Source of the DNA: Flavobacteria bacterium BBFL7
Lineage (GTDB): Bacteria; Bacteroidota; Bacteroidia; Flavobacteriales; Flavobacteriaceae
Direction of reading: 5' to 3'
Length of the DNA stretch: 64,000 bases
Assembly (NCBI GenBank): GCA_000153385.1
Contig: CH672374.1
Span: 411,119 to 475,118, forward strand
Shown here: piece by piece, positions 27,390 to 36,598 of the stretch
Position numbering within the stretch: the stretch's first letter is position 1
How the letters are laid out: each line of letters opens with the position of its first letter
Notes under the pieces: generated by a model
What the model was told of the DNA's origin: nothing
What the model saw: only the letters and a program-made list of their open reading frames with translations
Databases searched by the model: none
Translations under genes and position numbers: made by a program

Positions 27390-28190
27390 ATGAATAAAAT
27401 AACTTTAGTCTTTATCGCTACATTATTATTGAGCTCTTGCGGTTCAAAAACACAAGAAAAAGATAATCTAGTAGATAATAAAGACATAACAGAAACAAAA
27501 AACACAGCTATGAAAAATGTATTATTTGTATTAACAAGTCATGATGAATTAGGAGACACTGGAGAAAAAACAGGTTTTTGGGTAGAAGAGTTTGCAGCAC
27601 CTTATTACTTACTTACAGATAAAGGTGTGAACGTGACACTAGCATCACCTAAAGGCGGACAACCACCTATCGACCCTAAAAGTGAGCAACCAGATTTTCA
27701 AACTCCTTCCACAGAAAGATATTATAAGGATCAAGAAACTCAAGATAAAGTTTCTAAAACAATGAAACTAAGCGAGGTTTCTCATGCAGACTATGACGCA
27801 GTTTTCTATCCTGGTGGTCACGGACCATTATGGGACCTTGCAGAAGATGAAAACTCTATTAAACTGATTGAGTCTTTCTATAACAATAATAAAACGGTTG
27901 CAGCCGTATGTCACGCACCAGCTATATTTAAGAACACTAAAAATGCTGACGGTTCTCCATTAGTGCAAGGTAAAAAAGTTACTGGCTTTACAAATGGTGA
28001 AGAAGATGCTGTACAGCTTACCGATGTGGTACCTTTTCTTGTAGAAGATATGCTGATAAGCAACGGTGGTATTTATTCTAAAAAAGATGACTGGAATCCG
28101 TATGCCGTTGAAGATGGTTTACTGATTACAGGTCAAAATCCTGCATCATCAGAACTTGTTGCCGAGAAATTATTGGAACGATTAAATTAA
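27390..28190 (+). CDS. DJ-1/PfpI-superfamily (type 1 glutamine amidotransferase-like) lipoprotein
   Basis: A 266-aa protein. The N-terminus MNKITLVFIATLLLSSCGS is a lipoprotein signal with the lipobox LSSC. The mature part is of the Hsp31 type of the DJ-1/PfpI superfamily: a Glu at 66/67 in GFWVEEFAAPY, the nucleophile elbow with Cys174 and His175 (AAVCHAPA), and PGGHGPLWDL. Relatives act as glyoxalase III, deglycase or chaperone; which applies here is unknown, and envelope placement is unusual for the family. An own -7 element and the downstream terminator at 28211 suggest a single-gene transcript. A second DJ-1-like lipoprotein lies at 53848. Confidence 0.88.
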   Translation: MNKITLVFIATLLLSSCGSKTQEKDNLVDNKDITETKNTAMKNVLFVLTSHDELGDTGEKTGFWVEEFAAPYYLLTDKGVNVTLASPKGGQPPIDPKSEQPDFQTPSTERYYKDQETQDKVSKTMKLSEVSHADYDAVFYPGGHGPLWDLAEDENSIKLIESFYNNNKTVAAVCHAPAIFKNTKNADGSPLVQGKKVTGFTNGEEDAVQLTDVVPFLVEDMLISNGGIYSKKDDWNPYAVEDGLLITGQNPASSELVAEKLLERLN

Positions 28191-28210
28191 TCAACTAGTA
28201 AGCAAATAAA

Positions 28211-28246
28211 AGCCCAAAGCTGTTGAATAGCTTTGGGCTTTCTTTA
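28211..28246. terminator. Bidirectional terminator after the DJ-1-like gene
   Basis: An 11-bp stem AGCCCAAAGCT (28211-28221) / AGCTTTGGGCT (28229-28239) followed by TTTCTTT. The left flank is A-rich, so it can also end the minus-strand gene beyond. A dispersed palindrome follows immediately. Confidence 0.9.
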
Positions 28247-28266
28247 TACGCTTTCGCGAAAGCGTA
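28247..28266. repeat. Dispersed palindrome, perfect 20-mer
   Basis: TACGCTTTCGCGAAAGCGTA, directly after the terminator at 28211. Confidence 0.95.
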
Positions 28267-28287
28267 ATAACCACAATTTATTGCTAT

Positions 28288-29343
28288 TTAAACCTTATGG
28301 ACGTGTTCATAATTACGTTTCACAAAATCTAATACATTAGCAAGAACGGATCCCATATTACGAGATCTTTTAAACTTTACATCTTTAGTAAAATCATGAA
28401 GCTCTCGACCTAATTGTTTGGTCTTTTCAGGAGTACTAACCTTATCTGCTCTCATGCATTTCATGAGACTGCGGTAACGACTTTGAGTATTAATTAAACG
28501 TTTAGAAATTAAGGCACGTTCTTCTTTTTTATATTGATCTATACTTTGATTTTTTAATCGTGCCGTTACATTTTGTACCATGGGCAAATTTTCCTTAAAA
28601 AACTGTGGCCTATAAACTTTTAATCTACCTTCATAACATTGTTGATCAAAGTCAATCGCTCGTATGGCATAGCTTACCCTATCAAAATCATGTGTAGGAA
28701 TAACGACATAATTGTACGCTCGCATATCTCCTAACAATCTAATAAAACATCGCTCATTAAATTTTACAAACTCTTTTGCTATCTGTGTGAGTTCTGATTC
28801 TGTACAATCCTTGATATAATCGGCGATAAATTCATCACCAGGTATACCTGCAATATGCTCTTCAATAAGTGTGTTATCATAAACCAAAAAGTTAATACGG
28901 TGCGGTGACAACAGGTGCTCTAGTTCTAATCCATATACACGAGATGCATCTGCTTTTTTTACATAGAAATAAGTAAAACCATCATTTAAAATATTTCTAA
29001 TTTTAATACGGAATGGTTTTGTGTTACCAAAAGTGCAATAATCAACAGCGTCCACACTTAAATAATCTAACAGATCATCACTACCATCACTATGCAATAT
29101 ATCATAGACTTTTTTAAGAGCAGCATCTATTATATCACGTTCTGAGTCAGAGTAATAACAGCGCACCCATAAAGTATCTTCTTCATTCTTATCGTATACA
29201 GTTATACAACCTTGAAAACGCAATAGATCATCATAGGACACTTGAATGCTAGTTTGCCTATTGTATCTTTTAAGATAAGCATTAAGTGCCTGACTTACAG
29301 GATAAGTAGGTTTTTTACGTGAAAGTAATTTTTCTTCTATCAT
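28288..29343 (-). CDS. Divergent kinase-fold-like protein, function unknown
   Basis: A 351-aa soluble protein without a recognised name. Its middle resembles the aminoglycoside-phosphotransferase/protein-kinase fold. A Lys pair at 129-130 (YFYVKK) and acidic residues at 138-142 could serve as the ATP-binding Lys and helix-C Glu. TLIEEHIAGIPGDEF (158-172) looks like a hinge. GDMRAYN (205-211) has the Asp-x4-Asn spacing of the HGDLHxxN catalytic loop, with Asp206 and Asn211, and AIDFD (229-233) fits the metal-binding IDFE/IDWE motif. The basic C-terminal third is helical. The Leu-Gly in place of His-Gly, and the lack of a clear Gly-rich loop, leave this as inference. A weak copy of family-level evidence only; no neighbour points to a pathway. 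Confidence 0.6.
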   Translation of the reverse strand: MIEEKLLSRKKPTYPVSQALNAYLKRYNRQTSIQVSYDDLLRFQGCITVYDKNEEDTLWVRCYYSDSERDIIDAALKKVYDILHSDGSDDLLDYLSVDAVDYCTFGNTKPFRIKIRNILNDGFTYFYVKKADASRVYGLELEHLLSPHRINFLVYDNTLIEEHIAGIPGDEFIADYIKDCTESELTQIAKEFVKFNERCFIRLLGDMRAYNYVVIPTHDFDRVSYAIRAIDFDQQCYEGRLKVYRPQFFKENLPMVQNVTARLKNQSIDQYKKEERALISKRLINTQSRYRSLMKCMRADKVSTPEKTKQLGRELHDFTKDVKFKRSRNMGSVLANVLDFVKRNYEHVHKV

Positions 29344-29414
29344 AGATTTGTACCTTTTTACGGTAACAATTTTATTATTTTACAGTCATACATAATAACC
29401 AAAAAAAATCGCTT

Positions 29415-30311
29415 GTGAAAACTATTCTAGAAATAAAAAACCTTTCTAAAAACTACAGCGGTCTCAAAGCTGTAGATAACGTAAGTTTTAAAATAGAAAA
29501 AGGTCATGTTTATGGTATCCTAGGACCTAATGGTAGTGGAAAATCAACTACTCTAGGCATGGTATTAAATGTTGTAAATCCTACATCTGGTTCTTATGAA
29601 TGGTTTGAAGGAACTACCACAAATCATGATGCACTTAAACGTATAGGGGCAATTATTGAAAGACCTAATTTCTATCCTAGCATGACTGCCGTTCAGAACT
29701 TAGAATTGGTTTGTAAGATTAAAAATATTCCTAAAGATAAAATTGAAGAAAAACTGACTGTTGTAGACTTGCTTTCGCGCAGGCATAGTCCTTTCAGCAC
29801 TTATTCTTTAGGTATGAAGCAACGACTGGCTATAGCTAGTGCTCTTTTAAATGATCCAGAGATTCTAATCCTAGATGAGCCTACAAATGGTCTAGATCCA
29901 CAAGGTATACGTAAGATCAGAGATATTATTCAAGAAATTGCAAAATCAGGTACAACTATTCTCCTTGCTTCTCACCTACTGGATGAAGTTGAGAAAGTAT
30001 GTACACATGTTATTGTATTGCGACAGGGAAAAACACTTTACTGTGGTGCCGTTGATGAAATGAATCATAATCATGGTGTAGTACATTTAGATTCTGTCAA
30101 TCGAGATGGCCTTTTTGATTTTTTAAAAGGACAACCATATGCTGTGTCTGTTAAAGAAGAAATGGAAGGATTTAAAGTGGTACTGAATCAACCTGTTGAT
30201 TTAGGAGCAATTAACGCTGCTGCTTTTGAAAAGAACATTTCACTTAACAAGCTTTTCCTTAAAAAACAAAGTCTTGAAGATCAATTTATTCAACTTACTA
30301 ACCACAACTAA
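29415..30311 (+). CDS. ABC transporter ATP-binding protein
   Basis: A 298-aa ATPase of the DrrA/BcrA-like group. Walker A GPNGSGKST lies near residue 37, the Q-loop region near 80, the signature YSLGMKQRLAIASAL near 132, and Walker B ILILDEPTNGLDPQG near 154. The C-terminal 80 aa is the regulatory extension common in this group. The start is a GTG at 29415 (KTILEIKNLSK); no ATG fits. The permease follows 2 bp later, so the two form one exporter, probably for an antibiotic-like or lipid compound; substrate unknown. A degenerate palindrome (12 of 14 matches) lies inside at 29771-29784. Confidence 0.92.
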   Translation: MKTILEIKNLSKNYSGLKAVDNVSFKIEKGHVYGILGPNGSGKSTTLGMVLNVVNPTSGSYEWFEGTTTNHDALKRIGAIIERPNFYPSMTAVQNLELVCKIKNIPKDKIEEKLTVVDLLSRRHSPFSTYSLGMKQRLAIASALLNDPEILILDEPTNGLDPQGIRKIRDIIQEIAKSGTTILLASHLLDEVEKVCTHVIVLRQGKTLYCGAVDEMNHNHGVVHLDSVNRDGLFDFLKGQPYAVSVKEEMEGFKVVLNQPVDLGAINAAAFEKNISLNKLFLKKQSLEDQFIQLTNHN

Positions 30312-30313
30312 CC

Positions 30314-31156
30314 ATGAAAAGATTACTCGATATAGAATTCCATAAATTTAAATATAGTAAGAGCTCTAAAATTCTCACTATCATTTATTTAGTTATTGTT
30401 ATTTTATTGATGTTTACTGGATTAATTCAAGTAGACATTAATGGATTTAAAGGTAGCCTATCCGATTTGGGAATTTTTAATTTTCCATATATATGGCATT
30501 TAAGTACTTACATGGTAAGTTTCCTAAAAATCTTTATTGCAATTGTAATTGTTTCGCTTACAGCAAATGAATATAGCAATAGAACTCTTAAACAAAATTT
30601 AATCGATGGTTTAAGTAAGAAAGAATTGATATTGTCTAAATTATATCTAGCGATCACACTAGCCTTGCTAACTACTATGATTGTGTTTATAGCCTCATTA
30701 ACATTAGGATTATTTTACTCAGACTATCTAGAAATTGGGATTGTTTTTTCTAAAATGGAATACTTACCAGCATTTTTTATAAGTCATTTGATGTTTTTCT
30801 GCTTTTGTTTATTTGCTGGTGTATTAGTTAAACGTAGTGCGTTTGCTTTAGGATTAATAGGTGTTTGGTGGATTCTTGAATTAGTAATAAGAGGTTTAAG
30901 TTCTTTTATTGACTTCAAATATGAGCTAGACACTTGGAATGTTATTCAACATATTTTACCGTTAGAATCTGCTAGCTTACTTATAAAAGAACCATTTACT
31001 AAGATTTCAATTGTTCAAGGTGGTATAGAACAATTAACTCAAGGTCAATATATTAAAGATTATGGAGTTAGTTTAATAAACGTAGCGACTTCAATGGTTT
31101 GGAGCTTTTTGTTTATTTTTTGGTCCTATAAAATCTTAAAAAGTAGAGACCTATAA
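30314..31156 (+). CDS. ABC transporter permease
   Basis: A 280-aa integral membrane protein with about six hydrophobic helices: around residues 18-40, 60-82, 105-130, 152-172, 176-195 and 257-275. It is of the ABC-2 type that pairs with separate ATPases, consistent with the ATPase gene ending 2 bp upstream. The SRNTYKQNL-like loop SNRTLKQNLIDGLSKKELI is a feature I recall from ABC-2 permeases of Bacteroidota. Substrate is unknown; the pair acts in the inner membrane. Confidence 0.85.
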   Translation: MKRLLDIEFHKFKYSKSSKILTIIYLVIVILLMFTGLIQVDINGFKGSLSDLGIFNFPYIWHLSTYMVSFLKIFIAIVIVSLTANEYSNRTLKQNLIDGLSKKELILSKLYLAITLALLTTMIVFIASLTLGLFYSDYLEIGIVFSKMEYLPAFFISHLMFFCFCLFAGVLVKRSAFALGLIGVWWILELVIRGLSSFIDFKYELDTWNVIQHILPLESASLLIKEPFTKISIVQGGIEQLTQGQYIKDYGVSLINVATSMVWSFLFIFWSYKILKSRDL

Positions 31157-31197
31157 TTAGCATAAAATTGTGATAAGTATGTACTATTTTCGCAACT

Positions 31198-34100
31198 ATG
31201 ATTTTTATGAAAAAGAAAATAGTTGCGATAGTAGTTTTACTAGTACTCGTTATATCTCAAATATCAACCGCTCAACTCGAAGCTTCTAACTGGTATTTTG
31301 GGTTTAATGCTGGTATTACTTTTGATCCTGTTACAGGAGCTGTAACACCTGTAACTAATGGTCAACTGGACACCTTTGAGGGATGTGCATCAATATCAGA
31401 TAGTAACGGTAATCTACTTTTTTATACAGATGGTATCACTGTATTTGATAGAAATCATTTAATCATGCAAAATGGTCAAGGATTGCGTGGTAATCCATCT
31501 AGTACACAAAGTGCCATTATTATTCCTAAACCACAAGATCCAGATATCTATTACATATTAACAGTAGACACCGCAGCAACTGGTGGTCAGGATAGTGGTT
31601 TACACTGGTATGAAGTAGATATGACGGCAAATTTTAATCAAGGCGCAGTGGTATCTAGTATCACTAATCCCAATAACTTAATTAATACTTGTTCTGAGAA
31701 AATAACAGCTATTAATCATGGTGTTAATGATGAAATTTTAGTTACTGCACTAGCAGAATTTAATGGTGTAGGAACTGCCTTTGACACGTTTTATACATTT
31801 ACCGTTAGTCCTACAGGTGTTGATCCAGTACCTGTTAAATCTCAAGTTGCGACAACAATCAACAACGGTGGACGCCGTGGTAACCTTAAAATTTCTCCAG
31901 ATGGTCAGTATATGGTTTCTTGTAATATGGGAACGGGTAGCTTTTTATATGATTATGACCAATTAACTGGAATTGTTAGTAACGAGAGACAGCTTCAATT
32001 TACAGGCCAAAACAGAAACGGATATGGGGTAGAGTTTTCTCCAGACAGTAGCCTATTATATGTAACAGCATCAAATGATGCAAATAGTAACGATCCTGCA
32101 GCTCACTCTTCTACTCTATTTCAATTTGACATGACCAGTCCTAATCCAGCGTCTTCGACTGTTGTTATTGACACCAGACCTGGTTATAGAGGATCCTTAC
32201 AACTAGGTATTGATAAAAAAATTTACAGAGCATTATCAGACACATATAACGATGGTCGTAGCTTCTTAGGTGTTATTGATAACCCTAATGTCGCAGGACA
32301 AGGTTGTAATTACATTCACGACGCCATTCCTCTAGCCGGTAGATTGTCTGCACAAGGATTACCACCTTTTATTCAAAGCTTTTTTGCCTTAATTGATGTA
32401 GAATTTACTTGTTTGGGTGATAATACCACTTTTGAATTTGACTCAGACACACCACCTACTTTAGTGAATTGGGATTTTGGTGATGGGAACAGTTCATCTC
32501 TTGAAAATCCAACTCACGTGTATGCAGCACCAGGAGTTTATAATGTTGTTCTTACCTTAACTATTAATGGATCAGTAAGAACCTATCGCAAGAGTGTACA
32601 AATATTTGATACGCCAGTAGCAAACACAATCACGAATGTAAATGTTTGTGATATTAATAATGATGGTACAGAATCCTTTGATCTTACCACAACTGCGACT
32701 CCACAGGTTTTAGGAGCTCAAGATGCCACTGTTTTTAATGTAGAATATTATTCATCGCAGGCAGATGCCGATTCTGGTACAAACCCATTAACGTTACCAT
32801 ATATTGCAACAACTACAACGCAAACACTTTATGCCCGAGTAGGTAACAATAATAATGCAGATTGTTATGATACAACCAGTTTTGACATTGAGATTTTTGC
32901 TCAACCTGTAGCAAATGCTGTAAGTAATTTAGAAGTATGTGATGATGATTTTGATGGATTTCAGACATTCGATTTAAGTATTCAAACTCCTTTGATATTA
33001 AATGGTCAATCTAGTACTGACTTTACAGTTAGTTACCATGATTCCCAAAACGATGCTGATTCTGGTAATAATCCTCTAGCTATTAATTATACTAATACGA
33101 TGGCTTTTAACGAGACGGTTTATGCTAGAGTTGTTAATAATAATGAAAGCTCTTGTGTCGACACCACCAGCTTTGATCTTATAGTCAACCCTAAACCTGT
33201 AGCAACTGACACCAATGCTTTTCAATGTGATGAAGATGGTACGTTAGACAGTAGGACCATTTTTAATCTATCTGAGTTTGATGATACCGTTACCGCTAGC
33301 GCAACAGGTGTTACCGTAAGCTATCACATCAATCAAAATGATGCAGACAACAATCAGTCACCATTAGATAATACTAGTTATACAAATACAACTCCATTAC
33401 AAATTGTATATGCGAGAGTTACAGATGATACTACTGGTTGCTACACCACATCTCAAATCACTTTATCGGTTAGTGCTAGTGATGCTCAAGACACCAGTCT
33501 TACCGGTTGTGATGATGATGGAGTTACAGATGGAATAACAACATTTAATCTTACAGATGCAGATAGTGCAGTACTTATTACAGCGCCATCTAATGTAACA
33601 TTGAATTATTACGAAAGTTTAAATGATGCACTAACAGAACAAAACCCTTTACCAACTATTTATGATAATACGACTCCTAATAGCCAGATTGTCTTTGCAA
33701 GAGCAGAGTCTCCTGATGGGAACTGTTTTGGTATTAGTGAAGTAGAGCTTGTAGTTAATGATTTACCTGTGATTGAACCGGTAGAACTAATAGACTACTG
33801 TGGTAATAATCCACAACCGCTTACTATAGACGCTGGTATCACAACAGGAGTTCCATCTGATTATACCTATCTATGGAGCACCTCAGAGAATACGTTTAGT
33901 ATCCAAGTGACTACAGGTGGTGATTACACAGTAGCAGTTACTGATGCAAATGGATGTACTAGTAATAGAATAGTTACAGTTATAATAAGTGAGACCGCAA
34001 CAATAAATAGTATTGATGTCATTCATGCTGGTAACTCTAGTAACGGTACAGCAACCGCAAATGTGAGTGGTTTAGGTGATTATGAATATCGTGTAAGTCT

Positions 34101-34476
34101 AGAAGAACCATTCCAAGACAGTCCGGTATTTGATGATTTAACACCAGGTTTCTACACCTTATATGTAAGAGATAAAAATGGTTGTGGTACAGTACAACAA
34201 GAATTTAGTGTCATAGGATATCCTCGTTATTTCACGCCTAATAATGACAACTATCATGATTACTGGCAATTGATCGGTACCTCTTTCACTTTTGAACCAG
34301 GCGCACAGATTTTTATATTTGATCGTTACGGTAAGTTACTCAAACAGATTGCGGCAGATGGTGTTGGATGGGACGGAACCTATAACGGTAACCCTATGCC
34401 TTCTAGTGATTACTGGTTTACCGCTACCTTAATGGATGGTACAACTTTTTCCTCACATTTTACTTTAAAAAGATAA
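31198..34476 (+). CDS. Modular secreted protein with PKD domain, four FDL-type repeats and T9SS type B tail
   Basis: A 1092-aa exported protein. The signal peptide lies at about 1-26 (hydrophobic IVAIVVLLVLVISQ..TAQ). A beta-propeller-like head occupies about 30-395, then a PKD domain at about 413-472 (VNWDFGDGNSSS..HVYAAPG). Four repeats of about 90 aa follow, each opening with a CD-x-D-x-DG-FDL-like motif and closing with a second Cys before TTSF. The gliding-motility-associated T9SS type B tail lies at about 1008-1092 (YFTPNNDNYHDYW, IFIFDRYGKLLK). An internal ATG at 31207 is an alternative start. It is the first of three tandem paralogs. The product is likely surface-exposed or adhesive; no enzyme motif is seen. 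Confidence 0.88.
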   Translation: MIFMKKKIVAIVVLLVLVISQISTAQLEASNWYFGFNAGITFDPVTGAVTPVTNGQLDTFEGCASISDSNGNLLFYTDGITVFDRNHLIMQNGQGLRGNPSSTQSAIIIPKPQDPDIYYILTVDTAATGGQDSGLHWYEVDMTANFNQGAVVSSITNPNNLINTCSEKITAINHGVNDEILVTALAEFNGVGTAFDTFYTFTVSPTGVDPVPVKSQVATTINNGGRRGNLKISPDGQYMVSCNMGTGSFLYDYDQLTGIVSNERQLQFTGQNRNGYGVEFSPDSSLLYVTASNDANSNDPAAHSSTLFQFDMTSPNPASSTVVIDTRPGYRGSLQLGIDKKIYRALSDTYNDGRSFLGVIDNPNVAGQGCNYIHDAIPLAGRLSAQGLPPFIQSFFALIDVEFTCLGDNTTFEFDSDTPPTLVNWDFGDGNSSSLENPTHVYAAPGVYNVVLTLTINGSVRTYRKSVQIFDTPVANTITNVNVCDINNDGTESFDLTTTATPQVLGAQDATVFNVEYYSSQADADSGTNPLTLPYIATTTTQTLYARVGNNNNADCYDTTSFDIEIFAQPVANAVSNLEVCDDDFDGFQTFDLSIQTPLILNGQSSTDFTVSYHDSQNDADSGNNPLAINYTNTMAFNETVYARVVNNNESSCVDTTSFDLIVNPKPVATDTNAFQCDEDGTLDSRTIFNLSEFDDTVTASATGVTVSYHINQNDADNNQSPLDNTSYTNTTPLQIVYARVTDDTTGCYTTSQITLSVSASDAQDTSLTGCDDDGVTDGITTFNLTDADSAVLITAPSNVTLNYYESLNDALTEQNPLPTIYDNTTPNSQIVFARAESPDGNCFGISEVELVVNDLPVIEPVELIDYCGNNPQPLTIDAGITTGVPSDYTYLWSTSENTFSIQVTTGGDYTVAVTDANGCTSNRIVTVIISETATINSIDVIHAGNSSNGTATANVSGLGDYEYRVSLEEPFQDSPVFDDLTPGFYTLYVRDKNGCGTVQQEFSVIGYPRYFTPNNDNYHDYWQLIGTSFTFEPGAQIFIFDRYGKLLKQIAADGVGWDGTYNGNPMPSSDYWFTATLMDGTTFSSHFTLKR

Positions 34477-34506
34477 ATACAAATTGTCTATTTTTACTTT
34501 TAGGCA

Positions 34507-36555
34507 ATGAGATATTTTTTAGTAAGCATTATAATTTTAAGTTCCGCTTTCGCGAAAGCGCAACTAGAATCATCCCAGTGGTACTTTGGAGTTACTGCTG
34601 GAATCGACTTCTCGTCTGGTACCGCTACGGCTACCGGAGTAGGACAATTAGTTACTGGAGAAGGTTGTGCTACAATTTCTGATGATTTAGGTAATTTATT
34701 ATTCTATACAGATGGGTCGTTAGTATTTGATTCCACACACACATTAATGCCTAACGGTACAGGACTATTAGGTGATTCCTCAAGTACATCTAGTGCGATC
34801 ATCGTTCCTAAACCTGGTAATGATGACTTATACTATATTTTTACGGTAGATACCAGCGATCAACAATATCGTATGAATGTAGGTTTCCACTACTCTATTG
34901 TGGATATGTCTTTGAATGGTGGAACCGGAGATATTGTTCCTTCACAAAAAAACATTAATCTGTTGCCACTTACGTCAGAAAAACTAACCGCAATTTCTAA
35001 CGCAACTGGCGATGGTTTCTGGGTACTTACACAGTTTGAGGATAGCTACTATGCATACGAGATCACAGCAGCTGGTCTTAATCTAGCACCAGTGATAAGT
35101 GTTGTAGGTCCGTTCATTGAGTTGATTTCTACTCCTATAACTAATGTAGATGTCGCGGCCATGCGAGGTTATATTAAACTCAATGCACGAGGAGATAAAT
35201 TAGTCGCAGCTCATTTTTCAAACAACACTACGGCCGAATTTTCTGGAATCACTAATGTGCTAGAAGCGCGTAGTCTTGCTTATGCACAAGGTGGCGAGTT
35301 GTATTTATATGATTTTGATAATGCTACAGGTGTAGTATCTAATCCACAACCATTAATGACTCGAGCAGATGGTGCTAGTTTTTACGGTGTGGAATTTTCA
35401 GGAAATGGAAGATATCTTTATGCTGAGGCTGATTATATGTTACCATCTACAACGGTCATATATGAATTTTTAAGAGGTGAAATTTTACAATATGACCTAA
35501 CAGCAACAAACATTGCCACTAGTAAAACTGTAGTTCATACAGATATGATTGCCCCTTTTAGAGGTGCGTTACAGTTAGGTCTAGATAATAGGATTTATCA
35601 TTCTAGAATAAATGAAAACTTTTTAAGTGTTATTAATAATCCTAATAATGCTGGGACCAGTGCAAATTACATCTATAACGACTTTGCTCTAACAGCAGGA
35701 GCACAAGCGATTTACGGTTTACCTATTTTTGTTCAATCCTTCTTACTTAATGGCGATATTATCGCAAACGATCATTGCTATGGAACCGCACAACCATTTT
35801 CTTTTAGTACTGGTGCACAAGTGGAAAGTATATTATGGGATTTTGGAGACCTAGCTAGTTCAAATAATTTATCGATGGATATAAATCCTGTTCACACTTT
35901 TAGTGCGCCAGGAACTTATACAGTCACAGCAAATGTAGAAACACTGGTATCCAGCTTTACAGAGACTATAGAAATTACCGTATTTGAACCAGCGATTATT
36001 GATGCAGTTCCTATGGATATAGAGTTATGTGATGAAGGTTTTGATACGGCAAGTTTTGACCTTTCAATTATAGAATCACAGGTCAGCTCTACCTCAAACC
36101 AATTAGTTTCAATTCACGAGTCTGAGGATGAAGCCCTTAACAACATCAATCCCATTAACACTAATCTAGTTTATCAAAATTTGAGTGCACCACAAACACT
36201 ATATGTAAGAGTAAGCAATACAAATTGTTATGAAATTACCTCTTTTAACATAAACGTAAAAAACTGCCCAATAAAAGTTTTCAATGTCCTTACACCTGAC
36301 GATGATGGGATAAATGATACGTTTATCGTTTCTGGTTTAAGAGACGTATATGATAAACATAAAATTTTTATATTTACCAGATATGGTATGAAGATTTGGG
36401 AAGGTGACAATGATACGCCTTCTTGGAATGGTACCAGTAATCGTGGACTAGCGCATAATAAAGGCAAAAGATTACCTACTGGAACCTATTTTTATATCAT
36501 AGAATTTAATGAGCCTGGCTTAAAACCCATTGCTGGTTATGTATATTTAAATTAA
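34507..36555 (+). CDS. Shorter tandem paralog: head, PKD-like domain, one repeat, T9SS type B tail
   Basis: A 682-aa exported protein. The signal peptide MRYFLVSIIILSSAFAKA is cleaved before Gln19, and the A-x-A cleavage motif is coded by a copy of the dispersed palindrome at 34545-34560. The head domain matches the first paralog (SSQWYFGVTAGIDFSSGT..EGCATISDDLGNLLFYTDGS). A PKD-like stretch (SILWDFGDLASSNNL) follows, then a single FDL-type repeat (ELCDEGFDTASFDLS) and a type B tail (FNVLTPDDDGINDTF). It lies 30 bp after the previous paralog and 43 bp before the next, so all three are probably co-transcribed. Confidence 0.88.
   Translation: MRYFLVSIIILSSAFAKAQLESSQWYFGVTAGIDFSSGTATATGVGQLVTGEGCATISDDLGNLLFYTDGSLVFDSTHTLMPNGTGLLGDSSSTSSAIIVPKPGNDDLYYIFTVDTSDQQYRMNVGFHYSIVDMSLNGGTGDIVPSQKNINLLPLTSEKLTAISNATGDGFWVLTQFEDSYYAYEITAAGLNLAPVISVVGPFIELISTPITNVDVAAMRGYIKLNARGDKLVAAHFSNNTTAEFSGITNVLEARSLAYAQGGELYLYDFDNATGVVSNPQPLMTRADGASFYGVEFSGNGRYLYAEADYMLPSTTVIYEFLRGEILQYDLTATNIATSKTVVHTDMIAPFRGALQLGLDNRIYHSRINENFLSVINNPNNAGTSANYIYNDFALTAGAQAIYGLPIFVQSFLLNGDIIANDHCYGTAQPFSFSTGAQVESILWDFGDLASSNNLSMDINPVHTFSAPGTYTVTANVETLVSSFTETIEITVFEPAIIDAVPMDIELCDEGFDTASFDLSIIESQVSSTSNQLVSIHESEDEALNNINPINTNLVYQNLSAPQTLYVRVSNTNCYEITSFNINVKNCPIKVFNVLTPDDDGINDTFIVSGLRDVYDKHKIFIFTRYGMKIWEGDNDTPSWNGTSNRGLAHNKGKRLPTGTYFYIIEFNEPGLKPIAGYVYLN
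34545..34560. repeat. Dispersed palindrome, perfect 16-mer inside a signal peptide
   Basis: CGCTTTCGCGAAAGCG codes for residues 14-18 (AFAKA), ending at the signal-peptidase cleavage site. Confidence 0.95.
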
Positions 36556-36598
36556 AACTAACAACCCAAAAATAACTATACTCCTAATTTAGTACACT

